A DNA stretch of 64,000 nucleotides from Aurantiacibacter sp. D1-12 (GCF_028858515.1 NZ_JAPJZJ010000005.1:124001-188000); one strand, 5' to 3'; shown: positions 25,229 through 36,974, counted from the first letter of the stretch. Notes: generated from the sequence alone by a model not told the origin. Numbers and translations are program-made.

Positions 25229-26455
25229 ATGGCGAAAATTCAGGTCAAGAACCCCGTCGTTGAAATCGATGGCGACGAAATGACGAAAATCATCTGGCAG
25301 TGGATCCGCGAGCGTCTGATCCTGCCGTACCTCGATATTGACCTGAAGTATTACGATCTATCGGTCGAAAAGCGTGACGAAACCGACGACCAGATTACTA
25401 TCGACGCCGCCAATGCGATCAAGGAACACGGCGTCGGCGTAAAGTGCGCCACCATCACGCCCGACGAAGCCCGTGTGGAAGAGTTCAACCTCAAGCACAT
25501 GTGGCGTTCGCCCAATGGTACGATCCGCAACATCCTTGGCGGCGTGGTTTTCCGCGAGCCAATCGTGATCGACAACGTGCCGCGCCTCGTTCCCGGCTGG
25601 ACCGATCCTATCGTTGTGGGCCGCCACGCTTTCGGTGACCAGTATCGCGCTACCGACACGCTGATCCCGGGCGCTGGCAAACTGCGCCTCGTTTTCGAAG
25701 GTGCCGACGGCCAGAACATCGACCTCGACGTGTTCGAATTCGAAAAGCCCGGCATCGCCATGGGCATGTACAACCTTGATGAGAGCATCCGCGACTTCGC
25801 GCGCGCCAGCTTCAACTACGGCCTCGACCGTGGCTGGCCGGTGTACCTCTCGACCAAGAACACCATCCTCAAGAAGTACGATGGCCGTTTCAAAGATCTG
25901 TTCCAGGAGATCTTCGACGCGGAATTCGCCGACAAGTTCGAAGAAGCAGGCATCCACTACGAACACCGCCTGATCGACGACATGGTCGCCGCCGCGCTCA
26001 AGTGGAACGGCAAGTTCGTCTGGGCCTGCAAGAACTACGACGGCGACGTACAGTCGGACATCGTCGCACAGGGCTTCGGCTCGCTCGGCCTAATGACTTC
26101 GGTTCTGATGACGCCGGATGGCAAGACCGTGGAAGCGGAAGCTGCGCACGGCACCGTGACCCGTCACTATCGCCAGCACCAGCAGGGCAAGGCAACTTCG
26201 ACCAACCCGATTGCCTCCATCTTCGCGTGGACGCGCGGCCTGATGTATCGTGGCCGCTTCGACAACACGCCTGATGTTGTGGCCTTCGCCGAGACGCTTG
26301 AGCGCGTCTGCATCGAATGCGTCGAAAGCGGCAAGATGACGAAGGACCTCGCGCTCCTCATCGGCCCGAGCCAGAGCTGGATGACGACCGAGCAGTTCTT
26401 CGAAGCCATCGTTGAAGGCCTCGAAGCCAAGATGTCCGAACAGGGCCTCGGCTAA
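25229..26455 (+). CDS. icd: NADP-dependent isocitrate dehydrogenase
   Basis: 408 residues. It is the homodimeric eukaryote-like type: [49 protein letters not shown] with substrate-binding Ser/Asn/Arg, [13 protein letters not shown] and the NADP-binding late block [26 protein letters not shown], where the Lys/Arg-His context favours NADP. It oxidatively decarboxylates isocitrate to 2-oxoglutarate in the TCA cycle. AACAGGG lies upstream of the ATG. A hairpin with a run of T follows the stop at 26487-26526. Confidence 0.95.
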   Translation: MAKIQVKNPVVEIDGDEMTKIIWQWIRERLILPYLDIDLKYYDLSVEKRDETDDQITIDAANAIKEHGVGVKCATITPDEARVEEFNLKHMWRSPNGTIRNILGGVVFREPIVIDNVPRLVPGWTDPIVVGRHAFGDQYRATDTLIPGAGKLRLVFEGADGQNIDLDVFEFEKPGIAMGMYNLDESIRDFARASFNYGLDRGWPVYLSTKNTILKKYDGRFKDLFQEIFDAEFADKFEEAGIHYEHRLIDDMVAAALKWNGKFVWACKNYDGDVQSDIVAQGFGSLGLMTSVLMTPDGKTVEAEAAHGTVTRHYRQHQQGKATSTNPIASIFAWTRGLMYRGRFDNTPDVVAFAETLERVCIECVESGKMTKDLALLIGPSQSWMTTEQFFEAIVEGLEAKMSEQGLG

Positions 26456-26486
26456 GCCAGCAAATTCCAACGTACTGGAAACGAAA

Positions 26487-26526
26487 CCCCCGGTGCGCCA
26501 TTAGTCTGGCGTAACGGGGGTTTTTT
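26487..26526 (+). terminator. Intrinsic terminator after icd, touching the next start codon
   Basis: CCCCCG and CGCCA pair with TGGCG and CGGGGG around a TTAGTC loop with a small internal loop, followed by TTTTTT. The next start codon, at 26533, is 6 bases beyond the T-run, so the element also sits where a Shine-Dalgarno sequence would be. Confidence 0.78.
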
Positions 26527-26532
26527 CGTTTT

Positions 26533-28137
<1,605 letters not shown>

Positions 28138-28146
28138 ACCCTTTCA

Positions 28147-28157
28147 CGTCACCCCGG
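28147..28157. repeat. Left inverted repeat flanking the GIY-YIG gene
   Basis: CGTCACCCCGG here is the exact reverse complement of CCGGGGTGACG at 28513-28523. The pair brackets the GIY-YIG gene with 377 bp from outer end to outer end. The sequence resembles the dispersed CGTCACCCCGG-type palindromic repeats found between genes in sphingomonads. Confidence 0.6.
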
Positions 28158-28184
28158 GCTGCGGTGCTTCTTTCAAATAATCAG

Positions 28185-28484
28185 ATGGATGCGGAGACAC
28201 ATGGCGGCTGGGTCTATATCATGACCAACCGCCATCGAGGTGCTCTCTATGTGGGCGTGACCAGCAATTTGGCTAATCGCGTCGCCTTGCATCGCTCCGG
28301 ACAAGGTTCCGACTACTGCGCGCGGCGCGGCCTCACCCGCCTCGTGTGGACGGATTTTATCGAACCGATCGACATGGCTGTGGCACACGAGAAGCGAGTG
28401 AAGCGTTGGCGTCGCAGTTGGAAATTTGATTTGATCGAGAAGGCCAATCCTGACTGGAACGACCTTTACGATCAGCTAATTTGA
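28185..28484 (+). CDS. Small GIY-YIG nuclease domain protein
   Basis: 99 residues from the ATG at 28185; the frame extends upstream into the previous gene without homology. GWVYIMTNRHRGALYVGVTSN carries the GIY-YIG pair (YIM and YVG), then an NRVALHRSG arginine/histidine segment, the HEKRVKRWRR region with the metal-binding glutamate, and the family ending ANPDWNDLYDQL. Free-standing GIY-YIG proteins of about 95-100 residues are common in alphaproteobacteria; their cellular role is not settled. This copy lies between perfect 11-bp inverted repeats, which suggests a link between the nuclease and the repeats, similar in layout to REP-associated transposase units though from another protein family. 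Confidence 0.88.
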   Translation: MDAETHGGWVYIMTNRHRGALYVGVTSNLANRVALHRSGQGSDYCARRGLTRLVWTDFIEPIDMAVAHEKRVKRWRRSWKFDLIEKANPDWNDLYDQLI

Positions 28485-28499
28485 AGAAGAAATCACCAG

Positions 28500-28523
28500 C
28501 CCCGGATCAAGTCCGGGGTGACG
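28500..28523. repeat. Right palindromic repeat next to GIY-YIG, also end of putP
   Basis: CCCCGGA-TCAAG-TCCGGGG (28500-28518) is a 7-bp stem with a 5-base loop, followed by TGACG. It includes the right inverted repeat 28513-28523. The putP stop codon is at 28507-28509 in the loop, and the last putP codons lie in the repeat. It could also act as a bidirectional transcript-end structure, although no T-run is seen. Confidence 0.6.
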
Positions 28524-29994
28524 CAGATGGATGAGCTCCCTTCGCCGTCACCAAGCTCACCACCCAAATCGCCAGCCAAGCCGCAACAAAGCCCGGAATG
28601 ATCTCGTAGACGCCCTCACCGCCGAGGAAACTGCTGTTCCACTCTAGCGCGATCCACGCCATCACCACGCCAGCACCCGTCACAAGTCCCGCCACAGCGC
28701 CTGCGCCGGTCATGCGCTTCCACGTGAGCGACAAAATGATCAGCGGGCCGAATGCCGCACCAAAGCCTGCCCATGCGTTCGAGACCAGCGACAGAACCCC
28801 ACTGTCCGGATTGCTCGCGATCACGATGGCGGCCACCGCCACCAGCGCGGTGCTGATGCGGCCGACGGTCACGGCTTCGCGCTCAGTCGCGTCTTTCTTC
28901 AGGAACAGGCGGTAGAAGTCTTCGGTGAGTGAGCTGGAGGAGACCAACAGCTGGCTCGAAATCGTCGACATGATCGCTGCCAGCAACGCAGCCAGAAGGA
29001 AGCCGGTCACGAACGGGTGGAACAGCGTGTTGGCGAGCAGGATGAAAATCGTCTCCGAATTCTCCAGCTCCAGCCCGTTCAGCTCGACATGCGCGCGGCC
29101 CAGCACGCCTACGCCCACTGCGCCAATCAGCGCGACCAGCATCCATGCGAGGCCAATATTGCGCGCGGCTTTCACTCCGCCTTCGCGGATCGCCATGAAG
29201 CGCACGATGATATGCGGCTGCCCGAAATAACCGAGGCCCCATGCAATCAGACTAAGGAACGCAATCACGCTCATGTCGCTTGCCAGACTCAGGAATCCCG
29301 GGTCGATTTCGCGCAGCGCCGCAGCGCTTTCTGCCGCGCCATCGCCGAACAGCACGACCAATGGCATCACCACCAGCGCGGTGACCATGATCAGGCCCTG
29401 CACGAAGTCGGTCAGGCTCACAGCGAGGAAGCCGCCCACCATTGTATAGGCGAGCACCACCAGCGCGGTTATCAGGACGCCCGCCATGTAGGGGCTCATC
29501 CCCATGATCTCGCCTTGGAAGAAAGTGCTTTCGAACAGCAGTCCGCCCCCGACGAGACCCGCTGCGGAATAGACCGCGAAGAACACAACGATGATAATCG
29601 CCGACACCACGCGCAGAGCGACAGCCTGATCAGGGAAGCGGTTGGCAAGGAATTGCGGGATGGTGAGCGCGTTGCCGTATTGCACGGTCTGCTCGCGCAG
29701 GCGCGGGGCCACAACGATCCAGTTGACCACTGCGCCGATGAATAGGCCGATCCCGATCCATGCTTCAACCAAGCCGCTTAGGTAAAGTGCGCCTGGCAGA
29801 CCAAGCAGCAACCAGCCGGACATGTCGCTCGCACCTGCAGACAGTGCGGCCACAGCGGGCGAAAGGTTGCGACCGCCAAGCAGATACCCCTCGCTATCGT
29901 CGGTCGAACGCTTCCACGCGTAGAGGCCGATGCCGATCATAAGGATGAAATAGAGGGCGAGCGCGATAATCGTGGCTGTCTGCATGGGTGCCAT
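28507..29994 (-). CDS. putP: Sodium/proline symporter PutP
   Basis: 495 residues with 12-13 hydrophobic segments, typical of the sodium:solute symporter family. The start MQTATIIALALYFILMIGIG and the segment GASDMSGWLLLGLPGA match PutP TM1-TM2, including the Na+ site region; WGLGYFGQPHIIVRFMA is the signature loop 6-7 of PutP, and STISSQLLVSSSSLTEDFYR is the conserved helix with Na+ ligands. It imports proline with Na+. The C-terminal residues SPRT and the stop come from the palindromic repeat at 28500-28523, so the natural tail has been replaced or trimmed by the repeat. No putA is nearby. Confidence 0.9.
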   Translation of the reverse strand: MAPMQTATIIALALYFILMIGIGLYAWKRSTDDSEGYLLGGRNLSPAVAALSAGASDMSGWLLLGLPGALYLSGLVEAWIGIGLFIGAVVNWIVVAPRLREQTVQYGNALTIPQFLANRFPDQAVALRVVSAIIIVVFFAVYSAAGLVGGGLLFESTFFQGEIMGMSPYMAGVLITALVVLAYTMVGGFLAVSLTDFVQGLIMVTALVVMPLVVLFGDGAAESAAALREIDPGFLSLASDMSVIAFLSLIAWGLGYFGQPHIIVRFMAIREGGVKAARNIGLAWMLVALIGAVGVGVLGRAHVELNGLELENSETIFILLANTLFHPFVTGFLLAALLAAIMSTISSQLLVSSSSLTEDFYRLFLKKDATEREAVTVGRISTALVAVAAIVIASNPDSGVLSLVSNAWAGFGAAFGPLIILSLTWKRMTGAGAVAGLVTGAGVVMAWIALEWNSSFLGGEGVYEIIPGFVAAWLAIWVVSLVTAKGAHPSASPRT

Positions 29995-30114
29995 GCATAG
30001 CGGTTGAGGCTGTGATGGCTAGGGGTTGGAGCGGGCTTTCCTACACGGTGCCGATGTACTCGGACTCGGAAATGATGTTGAGCGCCCCGATTTACCCCGC
30101 GGAAAATCTCCTTC

Positions 30115-30141
30115 AGGACACTGTAACAGGTGTAACAGGTT
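30115..30141 (-). repeat. Dispersed element with two tandem CCTGTTACA units, copy 1
   Basis: On the minus strand it reads AA, two CCTGTTACA units in a row, then GTGTCCT, and it is followed by a short GGA-rich hairpin-like stretch. The same 27 bases occur on the plus strand at 35687-35713. It lies in the 220-bp spacer between putP and the Kef-type gene, where no coding frame is credible. Confidence 0.75.
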
Positions 30142-30214
30142 GCCTGCATGCGGATGCGGCTAACCGGCATTTGGACGTTGCGGCTGTGCCCCAAGCTCTG
30201 TCATAGGAACGCAC

Positions 30215-31981
30215 ATGCATCACGCTGAAATCTCGCCCATGATGTCGAACGCGCTGGTGATCCTCGGTGCGACGGGGATCGTCATTCCGCTGTTCGCACG
30301 CTTCCGAGTTACGCCGATCATCGGGTTCATCCTGGTTGGACTGCTCGTCGGGCCGTTTGGCCTGGGTAAGCTGGTGGACGAGATGCCGTGGCTCTCCCAC
30401 GTGACGATCTCGGACGCGGAAAGCCTCTCACTCTTCGCCGAATTCGGCATCATCCTGTTGCTGTTCACCATCGGGTTGGAGCTCAGCTTCAACCGCCTGT
30501 GGCAGCTGCGAAAGCTGGTATTCGGCCTGGGCGCACTGGAGATCCTCGTGATCGGCGCGCTGTTGGCTGGCGCTCTCTACGCTCTTGGGCAGCCGTGGAC
30601 GGGTGCACTGGCATTGGGCCTAGCCCTCGCCTTCTCCTCTACTGCACTCGTGCTGCCGATATCAGGCACCAACACACCCGTAGGCCGCGCCTCGCTCTCG
30701 ATGCTGCTGTTCGAAGACATCATGATTGTGCCGATCATCTTCCTCCTCGGCGCATTGGCCCCCAATGCAACCGGAGACGGCTGGAGCGGGCTGCTCGACA
30801 CGCTATGGAAGGGCGCACTGGTGGTTGCGGTGATGATGATAGCCGGCCGGTTCCTGCTTCCGCACCTGTTCGCACAAGCCGCGCGCACCAAGAGCCCGGA
30901 GCTGTTCCTCGCCGCATCCATGCTGGTCGTGATTGGCGCCAGCCTTGCAACCGCACTTGTCGGCCTGTCACCTATCGTCGGAGCACTGATTGCAGGTCTG
31001 CTGATCGCAGAGACCGAGTATCACACCGAGGTCGAAGGCATTATGAACCCGTTCAAGGGCCTGGCGCTGGGTGTGTTCCTCATCACTGTCGGCATGGGCA
31101 TCGACATCATGATGATCTGGGACAACCTCTGGGCGATTGCTGCGGCTGTAGTGGGCGTGCTGACGCTTAAGGCAGTGGTGACTGGCGTGTTGCTGCGCCT
31201 TATGGGCGCACGCAAGGCAACCGCGATCGAGACGGGCATCCTGATGGCGAGCCCTTCCGAAACGACCCTGATCGTGATGGCGGCCGCGACCAGCGCGATG
31301 CTCGTGTCGCTGGAAACCGCGCAGTTCTGGCAGATTGTCACTGCCATCGGCCTCACCATCACGCCGCTTCTGGCATCGCTCGGCAAGTCGGTCGCAAGGC
31401 GCGCGGAACCAGCGCCTACGCTGGACGAACTGGATGAAGGGGAAAGGGATGCACCCCGCGTCGTGATCGTCGGCCTCGGCCGGGTTGGTCGGCTCGTCGC
31501 CCAGATGCTAAAGCGGCACGATGTCGCCTACGTGGCCATCGATTCCGACCCCGACCTGATCGAACGTGCACGGCGCGACGGGTACTATGCGGTGTTCGGC
31601 AACGCACTTCGCGAAGATGCGCTCGACAGCCTTGGCATCGACACAGCTCCAGCCGTCATCTTGACCATGGACGAGCACATTCTCGCCCAGCGTATGGTGC
31701 GCAAACTGCGCAATGCTCATCCGGAATTGCCGATCATCGCCCGCGCGCGCGACAGCTTCCACGCGGCAGAACTCTATCGCAGCGGCGCGAGTACAGCGGT
31801 CCCGGAAACACTCGAAAGCTCGCTGCAGCTATCCGAAGCGGCACTGGTCGACATCGGCGTGCCGATGGGACCGGTGATTGCCAGCATCCACGAAAAGCGC
31901 GACGAGTTTCGCGAGCGTATTCAGGAAGATGGCGCACTTGAGACCAAGCCCAAACTGCGCACTAGTACTGCCGAGAACTAA
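30215..31981 (+). CDS. Kef-type cation:proton antiporter (CPA2) with TrkA-N domain
   Basis: 588 residues. About 12 hydrophobic segments occupy 1-390, with the CPA2 features [44 protein letters not shown] and [16 protein letters not shown]. The C-terminal Rossmann RCK/TrkA-N domain begins at [20 protein letters not shown] (about residue 410) and includes [26 protein letters not shown]. It is probably a glutathione- or nucleotide-gated K+ efflux antiporter like KefB/KefC, protecting against electrophiles or controlling pH. It converges with alaS; the two stop codons overlap by 3 bp. A dispersed repeat lies about 75 bp upstream of its start. Confidence 0.88.
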   Translation: MHHAEISPMMSNALVILGATGIVIPLFARFRVTPIIGFILVGLLVGPFGLGKLVDEMPWLSHVTISDAESLSLFAEFGIILLLFTIGLELSFNRLWQLRKLVFGLGALEILVIGALLAGALYALGQPWTGALALGLALAFSSTALVLPISGTNTPVGRASLSMLLFEDIMIVPIIFLLGALAPNATGDGWSGLLDTLWKGALVVAVMMIAGRFLLPHLFAQAARTKSPELFLAASMLVVIGASLATALVGLSPIVGALIAGLLIAETEYHTEVEGIMNPFKGLALGVFLITVGMGIDIMMIWDNLWAIAAAVVGVLTLKAVVTGVLLRLMGARKATAIETGILMASPSETTLIVMAAATSAMLVSLETAQFWQIVTAIGLTITPLLASLGKSVARRAEPAPTLDELDEGERDAPRVVIVGLGRVGRLVAQMLKRHDVAYVAIDSDPDLIERARRDGYYAVFGNALREDALDSLGIDTAPAVILTMDEHILAQRMVRKLRNAHPELPIIARARDSFHAAELYRSGASTAVPETLESSLQLSEAALVDIGVPMGPVIASIHEKRDEFRERIQEDGALETKPKLRTSTAEN

Positions 31982-34635
31982 CCGGCCAGCACGCCTTTGA
32001 TGGCTGCGATTGCTGCTGCACCCTTGTCGCCATCAGGGCCACCGCCCTGTGCCATGTCAGGCCGACCGCCGCCGCCTTTGCCGCCAACGGCTTCGACGCC
32101 CGCGCGAACCAGATCAACCGCGCTGACCTTGTCTGTAAGGTCGTCTGTTACGCCAACCGCAACTGCGGCCTTCCCATCATTGACCGCCACAATCGCCGCA
32201 ACACCGGAGCCCATGCGGTTCTTGGCATCATCCAGCAGACCGCGAAGCTCCTTGGGGTTCATCCCGTCGAGCACCTGCCCGCTGAAGGTCACGCCACCCA
32301 CGGCTTCGTCGGCTACAGCGGAAGCTCCGCCGCCTCCGCCAAGGGCAAGCTGCTTCTTCGCTTCGGCCAATTCGCGCTCGAGCTTCTTGCGCTCGTCCAC
32401 CAAGGCAGCCACACGCTCTTCAACCTCATCCGGAGCGGTCTTTAGCGTTGCTGCAACAGACTTCAGTGCTTCCTCGCGACCCACAACCCACTTGCGAGCC
32501 GCCTCACCGGTCAGCGCTTCAATGCGGCGCACGCCTGACGACACCGCGCTCTCGCTGACAATCCGGAACAATCCGATATCGCCCGTTGCACGAACATGCG
32601 TTCCTCCGCACAGCTCGACCGAGTAGGTCTTACCGCTACCATTCCAGTCGCCCGAGCCGATGGAAAGCACGCGCACTTCCTCGCCGTACTTCTCTCCGAA
32701 CAATGCCATCGCCCCGGCCTCGATCGCATCATCGGGGCTCATCAAGCGCGTGACGACCTCATCGTTTGAACGGATCTCCGCATTCACCTCGGCTTCGATT
32801 ACCGCCATTTCGGATGCTGCGAGCGGCTTGGGGTGCGAGAAGTCAAACCGCAGTCGATCCTCCGCCACCAGTGAGCCCTTCTGCGTCACGTGATCGCCCA
32901 GGTGATTGCGCAAGGCGGCATGAACAAGGTGCGTAGCCGAGTGGTTCGCGCGCACAGCATCGCGGCGCGCAACGTCGATCTTCAGATGCACGGTATCACC
33001 AACCGCAATCTTGCCCGCGGTGATCTTGCCCTGATGGGCGTGCAACCGTCCAAGCGGCTTTGTAGTATCGCTGATAGCTATCTCAAGACGATGATCGCCC
33101 GTGATCGTACCCGTATCGCCCATCTGGCCACCACTTTCTCCGTAGAACGGCGTCTGGTTGGTCAGCACGGTGACCTCTTGCCCGCTATCGGCGGACTGCA
33201 CTTCCTTGCCGTCCACGATCAGTGCGACGACCCGGCCTTCACCCTCGGTCGAGCTGTATCCGGTGAACTCGGTCGCACCTTCACGCTCGGCAATGTCAAA
33301 CCACAATTCGTCATCCGCAGCCGCGCCAGAGCCCTTCCATGCTGCGCGGGCAGCAGCTTTTTGCTGTTCCATTGCGGCATCGAAGCCAGCCTTGTCGACG
33401 CCGATACCGCGGTTGCGCAGCGCGTCTTCGGTCAGATCGTAGGGGAAACCATAGGTGTCGTAGAGCTTGAAAGCGGTTTCGCCGGGCAGGCTATCGCCCT
33501 CGCCCAGATCACCGCTTTCCTCGTCGAGCAGGCGGAGACCCTTCTCCAATGTCTGGCGGAAACGCGTTTCCTCCCGCTCTAGCACTTCGGTGATCAAGGG
33601 CTGCGCACGACCAAGGTCCGGATAGGCCTGCCCCATCTCGCTCACCAGTGTCGGGACGAGGCGGTGCATCAAGGGCTTGTCTGCCCCGAGGAGATGCGCA
33701 TGCCGCATGGCTCGGCGCATGATCCGGCGCAGCACGTATCCACGGCCTTCGTTGGACGGCAGTACGCCGTCGGCGATCAAGAAGCTTGTTGAGCGCAGGT
33801 GATCGGCAATCACACGATGGCTGGCAATCGTATCCTCTGTTGCTGTGGCCTTGAGCAGCTCCTCACCGGCATCGATGATCGTGCGGAATGTGTCGGTCTC
33901 AAACACATTGTGCACGCCCTGCATGACGGTGGAGATACGTTCCAGCCCCATGCCGGTATCGATACTGGGGCGAGGAAGGTCGCCCGTAATCTCGTCCGCC
34001 GACTGCAGGTGCTGCATGAAGACAAGGTTCCAGATCTCGACGAAGCGATCACCGTCTTCATCCGGCGAGCCGGGAGGGCCTCCGGCTACCTCGGGACCAT
34101 GATCCCAGAATATCTCCGAGCAAGGGCCACAGGGGCCGTCTGAACCCATTGCCCAGAAGTTGTCCTTCGTCGCGATCCGGATGATACGATCATCAGGAAG
34201 ACCGGCGATCTTCTGCCACAAGCCATATGCTTCATCGTCAGTGTGATAAACGGTGACGGTCAAGCGATCCTTGGCAAGGCCCAGCTCTTTGGTGACCATT
34301 CCCCAGGCGAGCTCGATAGCACGTTCCTTGAAGTAGTCGCCAAAGCTGAAGTTGCCGAGCATCTCGAAGAAGGTGAGATGACGAGCGGTATAGCCGACAT
34401 TGTCGAGATCGTTGTGCTTGCCACCGGCGCGCACGCACTTCTGGCTGCTGGCAGCGCGCGATGCAGGAGGAGTTTCCACGCCAGTGAACACGTTCTTGAA
34501 TGGCACCATACCCGCATTGACGAACATGAGGCTCGGATCATTGTACGGAACGAGCGGAGCCGAGGGCACGACCTGATGGTCATGACCTGCAAAGTAGTCG
34601 AGAAAGGCGCGGCGGATATCGTTGGTCGAATGCAT
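31978..34635 (-). CDS. alaS: Alanine-tRNA ligase
   Basis: 885 residues from the ATG at 34635 ([23 protein letters not shown] matches the usual start; the frame to 34671 adds 12 non-conserved residues). Class II motifs are in the N-terminal half, including [13 protein letters not shown] and [12 protein letters not shown]. The editing domain shows [12 protein letters not shown] and the late CGGTHV zinc/editing element. The C-terminal C-Ala domain has the coiled coil [15 protein letters not shown] and the glycine-rich [12 protein letters not shown] ending. It charges tRNA-Ala and clears mischarged Ser/Gly. Its stop overlaps the stop of the convergent Kef gene by 3 bp. Confidence 0.96.
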   Translation of the reverse strand: MHSTNDIRRAFLDYFAGHDHQVVPSAPLVPYNDPSLMFVNAGMVPFKNVFTGVETPPASRAASSQKCVRAGGKHNDLDNVGYTARHLTFFEMLGNFSFGDYFKERAIELAWGMVTKELGLAKDRLTVTVYHTDDEAYGLWQKIAGLPDDRIIRIATKDNFWAMGSDGPCGPCSEIFWDHGPEVAGGPPGSPDEDGDRFVEIWNLVFMQHLQSADEITGDLPRPSIDTGMGLERISTVMQGVHNVFETDTFRTIIDAGEELLKATATEDTIASHRVIADHLRSTSFLIADGVLPSNEGRGYVLRRIMRRAMRHAHLLGADKPLMHRLVPTLVSEMGQAYPDLGRAQPLITEVLEREETRFRQTLEKGLRLLDEESGDLGEGDSLPGETAFKLYDTYGFPYDLTEDALRNRGIGVDKAGFDAAMEQQKAAARAAWKGSGAAADDELWFDIAEREGATEFTGYSSTEGEGRVVALIVDGKEVQSADSGQEVTVLTNQTPFYGESGGQMGDTGTITGDHRLEIAISDTTKPLGRLHAHQGKITAGKIAVGDTVHLKIDVARRDAVRANHSATHLVHAALRNHLGDHVTQKGSLVAEDRLRFDFSHPKPLAASEMAVIEAEVNAEIRSNDEVVTRLMSPDDAIEAGAMALFGEKYGEEVRVLSIGSGDWNGSGKTYSVELCGGTHVRATGDIGLFRIVSESAVSSGVRRIEALTGEAARKWVVGREEALKSVAATLKTAPDEVEERVAALVDERKKLERELAEAKKQLALGGGGGASAVADEAVGGVTFSGQVLDGMNPKELRGLLDDAKNRMGSGVAAIVAVNDGKAAVAVGVTDDLTDKVSAVDLVRAGVEAVGGKGGGGRPDMAQGGGPDGDKGAAAIAAIKGVLAG

Positions 34636-34738
34636 GGCAAGCGAGTTAGGCGCTGGAGGCCGCTGCGACAAGCGGATTGAACCACTTACAGTGCGCGGAA
34701 TTGCCGATGATCGCGTCTATGCGGCAAGAGTGCACCAA

Positions 34739-35557
34739 CTACGCCTTTCTTGCGGTGACAATCCATGCTGCGGCGGGAAGCGACACGACTCCTTCGTGCA
34801 TGTTCCGCTCAGCCATTGCCCGGATACGTCCGAAGAAACGGTCGCGGGCGAGCGTATCCATGTCTCGTGCGGCCCTCGCGGCCGGACCGATGCGTTTGAA
34901 ATAGGCGATGGCTTCCGCGACCGGATCCTCACCTACTCCAGCGATCATGGGGAAATCGAAGGGTTCGCATCCCACATCTTGCCAACCTGCTTTCGCTAGG
35001 ATCGAACGCACATAGTCGGCATCGGCAAAGGCGAAGGGACCTGGTGCGCGTGGATCGCCTTTGTCCGGCAATTCGGGAAGCTGGCGGATGACTTCGGTGA
35101 AGAACGGATTCTCTTCCAGTGAGCGGAAGCACGAGAAGAGGATTGCAGCCTCATCGCTAGACTGATCTGCCAAATGCCCGAAGGCGGCTGGAGGATCATC
35201 GAAGAACATGACGCCGTGGCGGGAGATGAGGAGCTCCGGCGAACCATCGCCTTGCCAATCAGCCGCATCGGCCAGCTCGAAGGAACAATTGGCCAGACCG
35301 GATCCGCGCTCCCGCGCGACCGCGACCAAATCAGGTGACACGTCCACGCCGGTGACGGCCACGTCCGGCCGGCCCCTTGCAACGGCTAACGACAGTTCAC
35401 CGGCACCACAACCGATATCGAGCACGTTCTTGAAGCTGAACTGGCGGGTCTGCGCGAGCAGGTGCTCGGTCAACAGAGTGAAACTGCGATCTGTCCGGCG
35501 GTATTCGTCGGCCCAGCTTTCACCCACTGTGCCTTGCCATTCACTCTTCTCGGCCAT
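34739..35557 (-). CDS. Class I SAM-dependent methyltransferase
   Basis: 272 residues. VLDIGCGAGELSLAVARG is motif I, VAVTGVDVSPDLVAVARER is motif II, and SPELLISRHGVMFFDDP occupies the post-motif region of the trans-aconitate/UbiE-type methyltransferases. The C-terminal half is acidic and ends AAWIVTARKA. The substrate is unknown. It precedes alaS by about 100 bp on the same strand but the functional link is not obvious. Confidence 0.78.
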   Translation of the reverse strand: MAEKSEWQGTVGESWADEYRRTDRSFTLLTEHLLAQTRQFSFKNVLDIGCGAGELSLAVARGRPDVAVTGVDVSPDLVAVARERGSGLANCSFELADAADWQGDGSPELLISRHGVMFFDDPPAAFGHLADQSSDEAAILFSCFRSLEENPFFTEVIRQLPELPDKGDPRAPGPFAFADADYVRSILAKAGWQDVGCEPFDFPMIAGVGEDPVAEAIAYFKRIGPAARAARDMDTLARDRFFGRIRAMAERNMHEGVVSLPAAAWIVTARKA

Positions 35558-35627
35558 TCACCTGCTCGTCTCATTCGTTTCGTGTGCGCTAGCAGGCTTT
35601 GCACCTGTAGGACAGCACGCGCGAAGA

Positions 35628-35665
35628 AGCCGGCATTGGCGGATGGAGGTCCGCCTTTGCCGGCT
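35628..35665. repeat. Long two-part hairpin downstream of recA
   Basis: AGCCGGC and GGCGGA pair with TCCGCC and GCCGGCT around a 6-base TGGAGG loop with an ATT/TTT internal loop, 38 bases in all. It lies about 85 bases after the recA stop on its strand. No T-run follows, so termination without other factors is doubtful. Confidence 0.5.
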
Positions 35666-35686
35666 CCGGTTTCGCAAGGTCGGGCT

Positions 35687-35713
35687 AACCTGTTACACCT
35701 GTTACAGTGTCCT
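35687..35713 (+). repeat. Dispersed element with two tandem CCTGTTACA units, copy 2
   Basis: The same 27 bases as 30115-30141 but on the plus strand. A perfect hairpin GGAGAAA-TG-TTTCTCC (35715-35730) follows immediately; copy 1 has a shorter related hairpin in the same place. It lies between recA and the methyltransferase gene. Confidence 0.75.
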
Positions 35714-35749
35714 GAGGAGAAATGTTTCTCCCGCCCGCCTTCTTGAGGA

Positions 35750-36817
35750 TCAGTCTTCGGATTCCGCGTCCGGACCCGTCATCATCTCCTCGGCGACCTC
35801 GTCGGTGCGGCCGCGAATTGCGGCTTCCAACTTGGCGCACATCTCTGGATTCTCTTTCAGGAAGGTCTTGGCGTTCTCACGACCCTGGCCGATGCGTACG
35901 CTATCGTAGCTGAACCAGGAGCCGGACTTCTCGACCAGATCGGCCTTCACGCCGAGATCGAGAATCTCGCCGATCTTCGAAATACCTTCACCGTACATGA
36001 TATCGAATTCGACCTGCTTGAACGGCGGTGCAACCTTGTTCTTCACCACTTTCACGCGGGTCGAGTTGCCGATCACCTCGTCACGATCCTTGATCTGGCC
36101 GGTGCGGCGAATGTCGAGGCGGACCGAAGCGTAGAACTTGAGCGCGTTACCGCCCGTCGTCGTTTCGGGATTACCGTACATCACACCGATCTTCATGCGC
36201 AGCTGGTTGATGAAGATCACCATGCACTTGGAACGGTTGATCGAGCCGGTCAGCTTGCGCAGCGACTGTGACATCAGACGGGCCTGCAGACCGACATGGC
36301 TGTCACCCATCTCGCCTTCGATTTCAGCGCGCGGCACCAGCGCAGCAACCGAGTCCACCACCAGCACGTCAATCGCGTTGGAGCGCACCAGCGTATCGGT
36401 GATTTCGAGCGCCTGCTCACCCGTATCGGGCTGCGAGACAACCAGTTCATCGATATCAACGCCCAGCTTCTTGGCGTAAACCGGATCGAGCGCGTGCTCG
36501 GCATCGACGAAAGCGGCGGTACCGCCAGCCTTCTGCGCCTCTGCAATGCAGTGCAGTGCAAGCGTCGTCTTACCCGAGCTTTCCGGGCCGTAGACTTCGA
36601 TCACGCGGCCCTTGGGCAGGCCACCGATGCCTAGCGCAATATCAAGGCCGAGCGAGCCGGTAGAGATCGCCTCCACCTCCATCGCCTCTTTACTGCCCAG
36701 CTTCATGGCCGAGCCCTTGCCGAATGCGCGATCAATCTGCGCGAGGGCGGCATCTAGCGCCTTCTGACGGTCCACTTTGGATTCCTTCTCAACGAGTTTC
36801 AGGTTCGCACTTGCCAT
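35750..36817 (-). CDS. recA: Recombinase A
   Basis: 355 residues, normal length. Walker [14 protein letters not shown], the [19 protein letters not shown] block, Walker [34 protein letters not shown], loop L2 [37 protein letters not shown] and an acidic C-terminus ending PDAESED are all present. It performs homologous recombination and stimulates LexA self-cleavage. GGAGG lies at a good distance before the ATG at 36817. An alphaproteobacterial SOS box lies about 100 bp upstream. Confidence 0.98.
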   Translation of the reverse strand: MASANLKLVEKESKVDRQKALDAALAQIDRAFGKGSAMKLGSKEAMEVEAISTGSLGLDIALGIGGLPKGRVIEVYGPESSGKTTLALHCIAEAQKAGGTAAFVDAEHALDPVYAKKLGVDIDELVVSQPDTGEQALEITDTLVRSNAIDVLVVDSVAALVPRAEIEGEMGDSHVGLQARLMSQSLRKLTGSINRSKCMVIFINQLRMKIGVMYGNPETTTGGNALKFYASVRLDIRRTGQIKDRDEVIGNSTRVKVVKNKVAPPFKQVEFDIMYGEGISKIGEILDLGVKADLVEKSGSWFSYDSVRIGQGRENAKTFLKENPEMCAKLEAAIRGRTDEVAEEMMTGPDAESED

Positions 36818-36913
36818 GACATGGCCTCCGTCAGTTCGCCAGAGGTGGTTACAGTCTTTTCAACCGCCTCTGCTGTTGCTCTTGAGACAGCTTGTACCCA
36901 TTTTGTTCTAAGA

Positions 36914-36928
36914 GAACAAGAGTGGAAC
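36914..36928 (-). promoter_or_regulatory. LexA (SOS) box of recA
   Basis: On the minus strand GTTC CACTCTT GTTC fits the alphaproteobacterial SOS consensus GTTC-N7-GTTC. It overlaps a 13-bp palindrome GTTCT-AAG-AGAAC at 36905-36917. It lies about 97 bp before the recA start codon, in a likely promoter position. Confidence 0.85.
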
Positions 36929-36974
36929 ACAATTTTTCTGGAGAAACCCGGAAAACGGCAGAAATCCGCGCCTC

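Noticed and set aside
30115-30141. Possible minimal CRISPR
   Set aside because: Two tandem 9-mers with no spacers and no cas genes.
35208-35909. 233-residue plus frame spanning methyltransferase and recA 3' ends
   Set aside because: Antisense to two real genes and reads through the dispersed repeat; no motif.
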